Origin: Ectocarpus siliculosus
Lineage: Eukaryota; Sar; Phaeophyceae; Ectocarpales; Ectocarpaceae
Assembly (NCBI GenBank): GCA_000310025.1
Contig: FN649751.1
Span: 4,856,901-4,920,900 of the forward strand
Length of the DNA: 64,000 bases
Direction of reading: 5' to 3'
The notes beneath the pieces are model-generated. The model had not been told where the DNA came from and did not search any database. It worked only from the letters and a program-made list of their open reading frames with translations. The translations under genes were made by a program, and so were the position numbers. Every line of letters begins with the position of its first letter. The stretch's first letter is position 1. Of the stretch, positions 47,501-57,231 are shown one piece after another.

Positions 47501-50057
47501 AGTACTCCTTCTGTACCACCTCACTCCTGTGTGGCCCCCGGCTGGGACGTCAACCGCATGCACCGACCGGTTTAGGCTGGCGCCGAGAATAGATGGGCTG
47601 GGGGAAGCTACACTGCTGCCTGTCGTGCTTGTAGGCTTGACACACGTCTAGCTGAATCCTGTCTTTCGTTGGTGGTGCTCCGGTGGAATAAATGAAACAC
47701 GCCTCTCGCAATTTTCTGAGTCATGTTCGGTAGCGTGGAGTCAATCAACAACCGACGGTGTTTCGTGGCCGGCACCACTTTTTCATCTCTACGCATGACG
47801 ATGTTTAAGTGTGACAACGGGCAATGCAATGCTCATCATCCGCGGCGATGATTCGTCACCAGCAACCAATTTATTGGCTTCACCGTGACCCACTGCTGTT
47901 GTGTTGGCGGACCTTTGAGCAGACAACAACCGCGCACAAGCGCACAGAACGATCGCACCCAGACTCCCGTAGCATTTCCTTCTCCGTGAGGCCGATTACT
48001 TGCCTTCCCCTGCCGCCGCCGCCTCGCCCTCACCCTTCCCTCCTTCTGTCTCCTCCTCGACGACTGCCGGCTGCTACCGGCGCCGTGTGGACGCCTCCCT
48101 CCACGCGGAAATGGACCAGACGCTGTACGGGTTCCTGAGGCTACGTATCCCCAGCGGGACGAGTCCCATCCTTCCCGACCTGAAGGGCTGTGCCTTGATC
48201 CGGGAGTTGCACGTCTACGGCAAGCTCAAGAAGGTAAATTACTGCTGTACAGCAGACCGGTCCTCCTGCTCTCAGTTGTTGCCATGATACCCGCCCGCCG
48301 CGCGTTGTGGTAGAGTTGTGGTGTTTTTTTTGTGTGTTGAGTCGTGTGCTCGTCGTGTGCTCGTCGTGTTGGCCGGTGGCGAGTGAGGGCTTGTGGGGGG
48401 GAGGTGACACAGTTCACGCTCAAGGCGTTGTACTCGTGTGTGCGCGCGAGGCACGACGCATATTGTTCGTCTTTACAGGTTTTCCATTCGTCCTCTTGCG
48501 GGTTGAGACATCCGGACAAGACAAAACGGATTGTGTCTGTGGTTGCGCGGTCAATTTAGTTGAGTCTCCCCCCAGGGGAAAAAAGTAGGAACAATGCTCC
48601 GTCCTCTCGAGGACGCGTGGTCAATGGTCTATAACCGCTAAGGCACGCAAAACATGAAAGTACGCCCCAAGGGGAAAAAGTGGGTGCTATCGCTGTTTGT
48701 TGTTTCGATTCCCAGGGGGCATGTTCGTGTTGTCATGTCCTCAGCCACGACCATTTGATCATGTTAAGGTTCCCGTGTTGGCAAGCGTGTTGGCAAGCAT
48801 CTACCTATCTTCTCACCGAGTTTTTTTTGTGTGAAGTATTTATTTTTTATGTAGCTCTCCGCGGCGGGATTTTGGATCGACGAACACGACGAGTGATGCC
48901 TTGTGTTTTTGTGTCAACTTTTTTTTTTTTATGTTGCGTTATTTTTCACTAGGTGGGAGAGGGCGGAGAGACACAGCACCAGGGCCTGGGCACGCAGCTC
49001 CTGGCTAGGGCCGAGAAGATCGCTCGACAGCATGGCTACATCAAGGTCAGGCTTGTTGACAGCATGGCTACGCTGCCATCATATTATTAAGAGACATATC
49101 ATGTAGGCAGTCTTTGGTATTCTAAGCCAGCCTTTTCTTGCTTTAGTGCTTCGTTTCGCCAGGACCGAACCATTATTTTGTTCGATTGTCATGCTCCCTC
49201 TCTTCCTCTCTGTCTCTCTCTTTCTCTCTGTCGCGCGTGCGCGCGCGCCCCTCAATCTTGTTTCTGTTTGTCTTCGCCCTGCGGACAGATGGCAGTCATC
49301 TCGGGCGTTGGTGTTCGCCGGTACTACGAGCGCTTCGGCTACCGCTCGCTCAAAGACTACCAGGTGGGCGTGATTCCATTTTGTTTTTTTCGTGTGCGTC
49401 TTGTTTGTTTGGGATCGATCAATTAGATCGAGCTACACAGGCGGCTTGTCATCGAAGCTATGCCAGTCTCTTGAGCAGAACGAACCGGTTGTTCTAGTGT
49501 GGCCGGGGGTAAGAAAAAGTGAGGAAAAGAGAGACAACATTTAGAGAAAGTTATGTAAGTTTAAAAAAAAAGTAGTAGCTCGCTTTTGTTTTTCAATAGC
49601 GTTTTCATCCCCTCTTGGGGGCCTGGTGCGTTGGATTGATAAGAGGACCTATTGCGCTTGGATGTGCAATAAATCCAAGGGTCTCGTGTCACGATCCAGT
49701 GGGTGCTTCATGCCTCTCCAATGATCACGACTCATGTCACGGTTCGAAGCACCCCTTCCACCATCTACGCATCTACGCCCACGTACCAGTTTCTCTTTAG
49801 CCGAAAAATTTACCGGCAAATCTACACGTGGTACGGGCAAGATGACATAGTAAGTGCCTCTCGGCTACAACCTGAAACACCTGTGTGCCGCCGCGTCATC
49901 ATCCTATCCTTCGTACCCGACCCGTCTGCACGAAAAGGTCAAAGTACTAGTGGACAAGTGGACCATCGTGGCCGCTGCTTCGGCCTTGACGGTGGCCGGT
50001 GCGGCCGTGGCCGCCGTGGCGGTGGTTTTGGCGCGGGGACGGGGGGGGCGACGATAG
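38770..50057 (+). CDS. ELP3: Divergent Elp3 (radical SAM / acetyltransferase) with C-terminal membrane anchor
   Basis: Fifteen exons, all phases consistent, encode 606 residues: 38770-38853, 40325-40474, 41412-41685, 42641-42765, 43115-43210, 43728-43832, 44288-44395, 45441-45548, 45852-46058, 46811-46917, 47319-47373, 48120-48233, 48953-49045, 49289-49363, 49938-50057. The radical SAM domain has CKHNCYYCP (Cys131, 135, 138), GGTWSEYPESY, ETRPD, GCTRLQIGVQHTD, NRGH and HLMPNLPGS. A Cys-rich CRCMRCREVK block follows near 435-445. The acetyltransferase domain has LRLR...RELHVYG, acetyl-CoA motif QHQGLG (519-524) and AVISGVGVRRYYERFGYR. Elp3 forms the wobble-uridine cm5U intermediate in tRNA. 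The last exon adds a hydrophobic Ala/Val segment (about 576-598) and a basic GRGGRR end. Exon 12 and the tail exon acceptors are the least certain. Intron 3 contains an assembly gap. Confidence 0.95.
40030..40101. repeat. 72-bp near-perfect palindrome in Elp3 intron 1
   Basis: GTTAGAAAGGCTTACCC...GTCAGC is followed directly by its reverse complement, with one mismatch in 36 pairs and essentially no loop. It would form a strong hairpin in RNA or a cruciform in DNA. It carries no target duplication I can see. Confidence 0.95.
41710..41750. repeat. (GA)n microsatellite just inside Elp3 intron 3
   Basis: About 20 GA units begin roughly 25 bp after the exon 3 donor. Confidence 0.95.
41927..42138 (+). 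mobile_element. Dispersed repeat copy B, interrupted by an assembly gap
   Basis: The 5' head (GGTGTTTGCCATCGGG...GTAAAACAAGCC) occurs twice in tandem at 41927 and 41996. The element then continues collinearly with the 19843 copy up to the run of Ns. The rest of the copy is lost in the gap. Confidence 0.85.
42139..42168. other. Assembly gap (30 N)
   Basis: Thirty undefined bases inside Elp3 intron 3 and inside repeat copy B. The true gap length is unknown. Confidence 0.99.
42169..42400. other. Low-quality homopolymer-rich sequence after the gap
   Basis: Nearly every base here lies in a run of three or more identical bases (A, G, C or T), unlike anything else in the window. This is the pattern of a poor read end, not of biological sequence. 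Open frames across it should be ignored. Confidence 0.8.
42750..42795 (+). repeat. Tandem duplicated donor at Elp3 exon 4
   Basis: AATCCTACCAG|GT at the exon end (donor after 42765) recurs 24 bp downstream (after 42789). Use of the second donor would add eight in-frame codons ending again in SYQ. Confidence 0.85.
44531..44566. repeat. (CAG)n microsatellite in Elp3 intron 7
   Basis: About 11 CAG units in a row, intronic. Confidence 0.95.
44759..44787. repeat. Interstitial telomere-type repeat in Elp3 intron 7
   Basis: Four to five CCCTAA units flanked by ordinary intron sequence. Confidence 0.95.
46002..46265 (+). repeat. Elp3 exon 9 3' end tandemly repeated into intron 9
   Basis: The exon end CGGGACATCCCG...AACATGCGCCAG|GTGATT is followed about 105 bp later by a diverged copy CGGACATCCCGA...AACATGCGTCAG|GTAATC. 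A further 118 bp on lies a decayed copy (CGGACTACATTACC...AACATGTGCGAG). The second copy keeps a donor-like site after 46162, which is not in frame with exon 10. Confidence 0.88.
47105..47290. repeat. (TC)n/(TCTG)n tract upstream of the Elp3 exon 11 acceptor
   Basis: Almost pure pyrimidine for about 185 bp, ending 28 bp before the acceptor at 47318. It probably serves as an expanded polypyrimidine tract. Confidence 0.9.
48586..48670 (+). mobile_element. Short copy of C-tailed dispersed repeat in Elp3 intron 12
   Basis: It shares AACAATGCTCCGTCC, GAGGACG, GGTCAATGGTCTA, GGCACGCAAAACAT and GTACGCCCC with the copies at 16520 and 63290. Confidence 0.75.
49024..49073 (+). repeat. Short duplicate of the Elp3 exon 13 end in intron 13
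   Basis: GACAGCATGGCTAC occurs in the exon at 49026 and again 32 bp later at 49058, after the donor. The second copy lacks a donor. Confidence 0.8.
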
Positions 50058-50822
50058 TGCCCGAGCCGGGCCTGGCGATGGCGACTAAATACTTCGACGG
50101 TCCGCCTCCGTTGGGCCGAAACCCATCCTTGGGTGCTTAACAGATCGACCTTGATAAAAGTGCTTTCCGAGTGCAACGAGCGTGTTTTTGCGAGGGGACA
50201 GGGGCGATATCGCGCGGGAGGAGTGGGCGGAACAGAGACAGTTCCTGCACGGGCGGACCTTGGTCGTGGTGTTTGATTGGGATGGTGCCTGTTTTCCGTG
50301 TTGTTTTCCGTAGCGGCCTTGTGGTCGCCAATGTTTCCTTAGGCTTCGGGTGAGAGGGTGGGGCAGGGCTTCGGGCGAAGAGGTAGCGACAGCAGTTTCG
50401 TAGCACGGTAACGGACACCCAGCAGTCCAAGATTCCCATCGTGTACTTCCTTCCATGGCTTGCTCGTGCGGAATCTTGTGAGGTGTGGTGGATATGTTGG
50501 TTGAAGAATCAGCCGGGGACGCATGTCGGCGGTCCTGCAGCAGTAGAACAGAATAGATCGATGGCTGACATGGGCGCGGCGCGGACGTTTGGATCACAAC
50601 AACCGGGCACAGGCAAAAGAACGAGATTTAATGGTTTGGTTTGAGGTGTGGTAGCGCGGTAACTATTTGACACACGCTGCCGCATTTTCGCCAGACGGAT
50701 CGCGCCAACAGTAGCATACGGGTCCATATGTTTGTGTGCGACGACGTTACCGCGGTGGAGGGTACAGCGGTGAAAACACAGCATGAAGAGAATCACGTGG
50801 TCGCGTGTAATGCAATTCTTTT

Positions 50823-50875
50823 GAGCCTGAGCCTGAGTCTGAGCCTGAGCCTGAGCCTGTTCCTGTGCCTGAGTC
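50823..50875. repeat. (GCCTGA)n hexanucleotide repeat
   Basis: About eight GAGCCT/GAGTCT units with a few substitutions, in the intergenic region after Elp3. Confidence 0.85.
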
Positions 50876-52340
50876 GGACCCTGACTCACCAACGGAAGAG
50901 TAGATACTTCCACACACGGTGCTCAGGATAAAGGTCCATTCTTCCCATCAATTATATAGCGATTCACGAGGTCACCTGTGGTCACAGAGGTTACGCTAGA
51001 CAGGCTCGGCTAAGCCAGGAAGAGAAATTATATGCATAGGATATGCACAAGACTCGAAACAACACATGTGTGACAATTTAGCAACGTTCGCGTAGGGGCA
51101 AGAGGCTAAGCTACGACAGGAACGGCTTCCCATACGCATAAGATACAAGACAATACAAGGCGTTCCACACATATGTGTGACATGGACAAACGTGGTATCA
51201 AAACCCAACTTTCAGGCCCCAACAGACTCTGCTTCCGCCCCCAAATCCACATGTATCCACACCTCGAGTTCAGAAATGAGACGACCAAACCGGGCACGAC
51301 CTCACCACTTTTTTAGAAACATGACTCACACAGCACGCGAGCGACACAACTCTACAAAGACGACGTGAAACATCCTTGTGCACCTGACGCGACACAGCCT
51401 GTTTGTCGCCGCAACAAGGTGATATGTAACAGTTTGGTTTCAACAACAGACAACGAGACAAAGAGAGTCAAAGCTAAATGTATCTGCGGAATAGACCCAC
51501 GACGAGACCACTCAACATGAAACAACCCACAAGGGAGGACGAAAAGGAAGCAGTTCCTGCAGGAGGAGGAAACGGCGCGTCATGACAACGACAAACCCTG
51601 AATTTCAGGCGCCGGCCGTTCGTGACGCCTACTGCTGTACATTGCACGCAAGAGAAGACAGGACACATGCAACAATAACCATGATACTCGACAGTACAAA
51701 GATGACAAAATCCAGGACCCTGGAAAGTGGATGATTGCTGTATGCCTGCCATCCATTGCGTGACGCCTGACAGCGACAAGAAGGAAAAAAAAAGCCTCCA
51801 TCCTTGAAATAAAAAACAATACACGGCAGAATGGAAGCACGCACGTGTCTTGCGTGTAAATGACCGAAATGTGCATGAAAACACCCACCCATCAAACAAG
51901 GACTGAACAATATATATACTTCGTATTCTACTATGCTCCAAGGAAGAGAAGAATACCATGTCTCTCTACTTAGCTCACGCGACATGCGCAACATGCACGA
52001 ACATGTCCGTCGAATCCGACGACAGTCAGCGCTTGCCATATCACAACCGTACATTCCAACGCTAAAATACTGAGCTCCCGCAACGGGTGCTTGTTTGCAT
52101 GGGTTTCAGAAGAACAATACCACACACCAAGAAATTAAAAAAGAGTGGATTTCACCCCCACCCGACGTGCCTCTCTCGTTCGAGGCAGCCAGACACTAAT
52201 CAAACTCGTCGGGCAAAAACTTCGCCCTTCCACAACACGACGGAGAGGTACCCCCCCCCCCAAGCCAGAAACTTTCGGACCTCGTCCCACTCCTCCCCCC
52301 GTCCGCACAACTACTATGCTCCTGCATAGAATAACAAAGA

Positions 52341-52620
52341 GAGTCAAACAACATGTATGTAGGGTTTTCGAACCAGGGTAGCGTAGCCCGTTGTATTTGG
52401 GAAAGGTGCTGGAAGTCATCGAACAACAAAAGGAGTCAAACAACGTGTCATGTACGGGTTTTCGAACAAGGATGACGTAGCGCATGGAATTTGGGAAAGG
52501 TGCGGGAAGGATGACGACGTCGTAACGTCGTAAGCAAAGATACACACCGTAGGAATTACTGCTGCTGGTTGGGCTTCGGAACACATCTACACACCGTAGG
52601 CATTGCTGCTGCTGGTTGCT
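52341..52620. repeat. Two adjacent tandem duplications before the membrane-protein stop
   Basis: A 92-bp unit starting GAGTCAAACAAC at 52341 recurs at 52433. A second unit containing CACACCGTAGG, TACTGCTGCTGGTTG and a short spacer occurs at about 52545 and 52590. Both lie downstream of the putative membrane-protein gene, likely in its 3' UTR. Confidence 0.8.
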
Positions 52621-52834
52621 CCCAAACGGGAGAACCGCAAGTGCTGTTTTCGTTTGTCCCCTATCCTTATCCTCTCTAGCTCCCCCTGCCAGTCTGAAAA
52701 AACTCGCAACACATACCACACCAACGTAGGGAAAAGTCATCCGTTCGCTCTGCATAAGGAGTACTGTACGGGGTACCAAAAACGACAAACTAACAATAAA
52801 ACTGCTGTTAAAAGAGAGACGTCACAACCACAAA

Positions 52835-55800
52835 TCACATGGGATAGACCATGTCCTCCCCCCCTTCGTTCCCTCCTAGCTCTTCGTCCACCGTCACCAT
52901 GCCAACCACCCGCTGCTGCTTCCTCTCCGTCGTCGCTGCCATCCCCCCCGCCGGTGCCTCTCCCTCATCGATGCTCACGTCCGTGAACACCCGCTGGGGG
53001 GCGTGGGACGCCTTGAGCCTATCCGCGCCCGCCGCCACGGCCGAAGGCGCGCGCGAAGCCGCCACCGCTACACCGCCGTCGATCCCTAGCTTAAACTTGC
53101 CCGTGGGCGGGCGGGGGGCCTTCCCCTTGCCGTTGCCGTCCAGCTCTTCCCCCCAGGCCTCGTCGGTGGTCCTAATCTTCCTGAGCCACCGTCCCTTCTG
53201 GTGCCGGAAGAACCCAAAGGCCAGCAACACGAAGCTTACCAGCAGCGCCGGGACCAGCACGGCAGCCGCCACCGCCGTGCCGCCGCCGCTACCGCTACCG
53301 GCACCACCGCTGCTGCTGGCGCTGACGCCGCTCACCATGGATTCCTCCACCGCCTGGAGGAGCCCTGCCGTGCAGGTTACCGTCGCCTCCCACACCGCAG
53401 GGTCGACGCCTTCCGCGGGGGGCCCGTCCGCCACGGCCTGGAAGAGGCCCAGCCAGCACGGAGGGGGCTCCGCAGAAACGTCCGCCATGTCCAGCTGGTA
53501 CACCGTGCCCGCGGTCGAGGACCAGTAGTACGTCACGACTTGCTCGGAGCAGGGCTCCGGGCAGGCGGACGGGTCCATGTCTTCGGCGGGTTCTGATTGG
53601 TCGGTTGGTTTGTTGGCCCAATCGTGGGGTGATACAGCATTCACCGTACATATAATAGCGTGCAGTCGACGAAAACAAGGGGGAGGCGGTGGGGTTCGCG
53701 TTTAGGGGGGGCGATTGTAGTTCTGTTCTCAACAACCAAGGTGTGTAAAAAAAACCGCCGGGGACAAGGTCTGATTAACCTTTCCTGCCTCTTGCTCCTG
53801 GGTGAAACGCAACGGGACAGACAGCATACGGTGGCCCCCACCTACGAAGTGCCCGGGGTATCAAGGTTCAACAGAAAAAACAGAACACCACCGACGGCGG
53901 ACGCCGAGGACACGCAAAAAAAAAAGGTGAACTTTCATTGTTTTTTTGCTTCACATAAAAACCGCGAATGAATCCGTCTCTTTTCACTATTCACGGATCC
54001 ACGGGACAAGAAGCGTCCGGGATAAATTAGCAATGGATTCACAGCGTTAGCGCAAGACGTATTTTCGTTGTCGTCTGCGAAAATATGAAAATGTGTCTCC
54101 GACTTGTGACGTGAGGCGTTTCGTTCGGTACCCACACAAGTGTGTGCGGGCCTCTGCACGCTTTCCTATCCATATATATGGACCACGACTTGACCGGCTG
54201 TCCCAAAGAAGACGACCAACACCAAAACCTGACAAGAAAAAAACATGCTAGAAAAACAAAATGTGGCACAGCACAGCAGCAGCAGCAGCAGCTTGCAGGC
54301 TCCCTCCCGGTTAAGGTCTTCCCCCCTCCCCCCCCCAAAAAAAAAAAACACACATCACAACCGTATGTGCAAATAAGTGATTCACGTAACCACACGGAGG
54401 AAAGCACATTTCACCTGCTAGGAAATAATGAAAGTCCGGGGTGAGCTCCTCGCTCACATCCGGCTCGCGTGCAGCCGCAAGGAAGGTGGTTGACGGCAGC
54501 GTCGAAGCTTCCGTGGGGGTGAAGGAGCTTACGCCGTCCAGGGCCAGGTAGTCGGCGCCTAGCAAGCTCCAGTTCAGCACCTTACGATTTCACGGACGGT
54601 GTGTGTGTGTGTGTTTCTTGAGTTGGCGTAGACCGCTGAATGAAATAGCATCGACCGCGCCCACCGGTAGATCGATGACAAAACGTCAGACACATTCTAG
54701 AGGGATGGAAAAACGCAAACATGTTTCCTAGGCAATTGTACCGTAGTGGGTGTGTCGTTCTCATGGTGTTCTAATCGAATGCACCAACCGGTAGGCCGGT
54801 GGTAAGATGCGCGACGACGAGAAACGTCCCGTGCCACGCGTGGGGTCGGTATGGTACGATCAAGTTGCTTCCATGTATGTATGGTATAAGAACGTCACCA
54901 CATGACCGCGAAGGCAAGCGAAGCTCCCCCTCTCCCCGAGGTCAATTAATATACCCCCGTCCGACTCCCGGTCTCACGACTACGGCATGCACGACTATGA
55001 GTACACCCCCTCCGACCCCCGTCCGACTCCCCCCCGCCCGCCACCAATTCCAACGAACGACACAGAGTTTGTCGGTTACCTACGGCTTCGAGAAACCGCG
55101 ATTAACGCCGGCTTGTCAGCCTGATCGCATTCTTCAGCGGTGTATCGTTCGGACTGAAACCTCACAGGTTGATTGGTGCTTGAGAGTGCCGGACACGTAG
55201 GCGAGTGAGGATAGCTGTATAGAGATAGCGGTTGCTCACAACATGCACCAAACACTCGCACCAAACAGGAGTGAGTGCACGCTCAATGCTTCCCTTCCTC
55301 CCCGTGTAAGCTTAACACACACCTTGTCGGAGGTAAGCTCGCCGTCCGCGTAGGTTTCGCCCGCCTCTCCCTTCTCGAAGGACAGGCCGTAGTGCTCGTT
55401 CATGCAGATGAACTCCGCCGGAGAGCCCTCCTCCAAGAGAACCAGCACGTCGGCTCCCGGGAAGGTCATCTGGGCAGGCAGGAGGGAACACAAACAAGCG
55501 CAACCCCGCAACGCAAACGTCAATCGAGTCAACCCCTATTATCTACAGCAGGGTTTGTTTATTCTTGCCGCCCCCGTCGCAGAAGGGAATAGCGCCTTCG
55601 TATAGCATAGCTCCAACAGCGCTGGCCCAAAGAGTCATGCGTACTGTCGAGTGCTTGATAGGGGTTGGCTGTGATGAATGAGCACTGCCATCCGTGCAGG
55701 TCAGGCGGGGGATTCATTGGTGTTGTCTTGTCAAATCTGTCCGAGAGCCGAGTCTACGCAAAAAACTGAAGAAACGCCTTCGGTGAGAACGCGAACTTCA

Positions 55801-57231
55801 TTCGATCGAGTCGTCGATTCAACCGTTTGGGAATGGCAAACACTTACGCTGGTAGAGAAACTTTCTAGGCGAGAGGCTTCTTCGACAACAACAACAACAA
55901 CAAACCTCTGACGCTTCACGGTATTCATTCTTCAGTCTCCTCAACTAACATGGGCCTTCGGCGTTTCATCAGACCCCGCGACGCTGCGAACACTCCACAC
56001 CCTCACACGCTAGGACTCGTCCTTCAATCTCCAGCCGTTACGCTACCACCCCACACCGCCCTCCCCAGCAGTCCAACTTATCCTCTCTCACCCGTGCCGT
56101 GTTTTTCCAGACATGATCCGACCACAGGTTCCGAAACTTGACGTCGCGGCCTTCCTCCAGGATGGTGATCTGCAGCTGGTCCAACACCATCCTATCGTAC
56201 GTCGCCTGCAGACAGGAGGAAAAAAACGCCCCCCATCATTATGTACACACAGGAGGGCGAAAAGGCAAGACGGTTGGGGGTTAAGGAACGACTCGGACGC
56301 CTGGTCCTGCCTACGAGAGGGAGGGAGAGCGGGAGGGGGGCTTGAAGCGGAAAGGTCGACCGTTGTTCTGCGAGGGTGGTACTGTACACCAAATACATGT
56401 CCATCTACTTGTAGGCGAATGACAACTTCGTCGAGAGGTCGCAACAGAAGCACGATGAAAAACGCCCCTTGTCAACCCCGGGTGCAAAATGCCAGCCGCC
56501 CAAAACTCACACACACACACACACACATGTTTCAACTGCTCTGAGATTGGCGTCTTTTCATTGGTCAGCCGCCGGTGGACGGGGTCGATGCAATAAGACA
56601 CACGCACGCACGCAACACGCACATTCGTGGCAACGATGGCTTGGTCGACCCCCGCGGCCGCAGCCTCCGTCGACGTGTCCAGCCTAGGCGAGTCCCCCAG
56701 GTCGGCCTCCGTCCCCCGAAGGGTCGCCACCTTGCACTGGCTATCCGTCACGAGCGCCCCGACGCCCACGGGCGCGGAGGCCACCGCCGCCGCTGCCAGC
56801 ACGCCCGCCGCCGCAAACGACGTCGCCGCCCTTCCCAGCACGCCCGCTGCCGCTGCTAACGCTGCCGCTGCTCCGGCGGTGTGATCGTGCTGCGGTCGCC
56901 GACACCCGGCCGACCGGAAAGAAGAAGAACGCCGCCCCCCGAACGCGCCTGAAACCCTGTCGCCGCTAGCCGGCGGCGTTGTTGTCGTGACCGGTGCTGG
57001 CGCCGCCACCCGCCCAGCGGCTGCCGCCAAGGTTCCGGGGTCGGCGTGGGCGGGGCGGACGGCGGACGACGGCGGCGGGGCCGGCACGGCCTGCTGCTCT
57101 AGAGACACAGAAAAGCACCGTCTTCGTCGCCGCTTCTTATTCATCTTGCAGGAGGCGGAGCCGCCTTCGTCGGCGGCGGCGGTGGCGGTGGTGGTGGGGC
57201 GTGAACACTCGACCGAGGTCGGCATTGCCAT
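52835..57231 (-). CDS. Putative single-pass membrane protein of unknown family
   Basis: Five exons, 57231-56623, 56205-56092, 55469-55323, 54580-54415 and 53592-52835, join in phase (0, 0, 0, 1) into 597 residues. I do not recognise the family. Residues 1-118 are low-complexity with a basic KKRRRRR patch at 32-38. Residues 119-162 are Ala-rich and hydrophobic, possibly a signal anchor or an uncleaved leader if translation starts at a later Met (for example Met30). The middle (about 163-450) has scattered cysteines, including CPEPC, and aromatic motifs such as FRNLWSDHVW and YWSSTAGTVY. A clear transmembrane segment lies at about 451-474 (AAAVLVPALLVSFVLLAFGF), followed by a basic stretch and a low-complexity cytoplasmic-like tail. 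The conserved phases and domain layout suggest a real gene; its role is unknown. Confidence 0.65.
54961..55035 (+). mobile_element. 3'-terminal fragment of the C-tailed dispersed repeat
   Basis: GGTCTCACGACTACGGCATG, then CACGACTATGAGTACACCCCC, matches the last 40 bp of the 19843 and 63403 copies. It lies in intron 3 of the putative membrane-protein gene. Confidence 0.75.

Larger units (their letters stand above)
50058..52834. other. Convergent intergenic region, Elp3 / putative membrane protein
   Basis: 2.8 kb between two stop codons on opposite strands. It holds a GCCTGA hexamer repeat at about 50823-50875 and tandem duplications at 52341-52520. No open frame with a recognisable domain was found. 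Long 3' UTRs would account for part of it. Confidence 0.55.
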
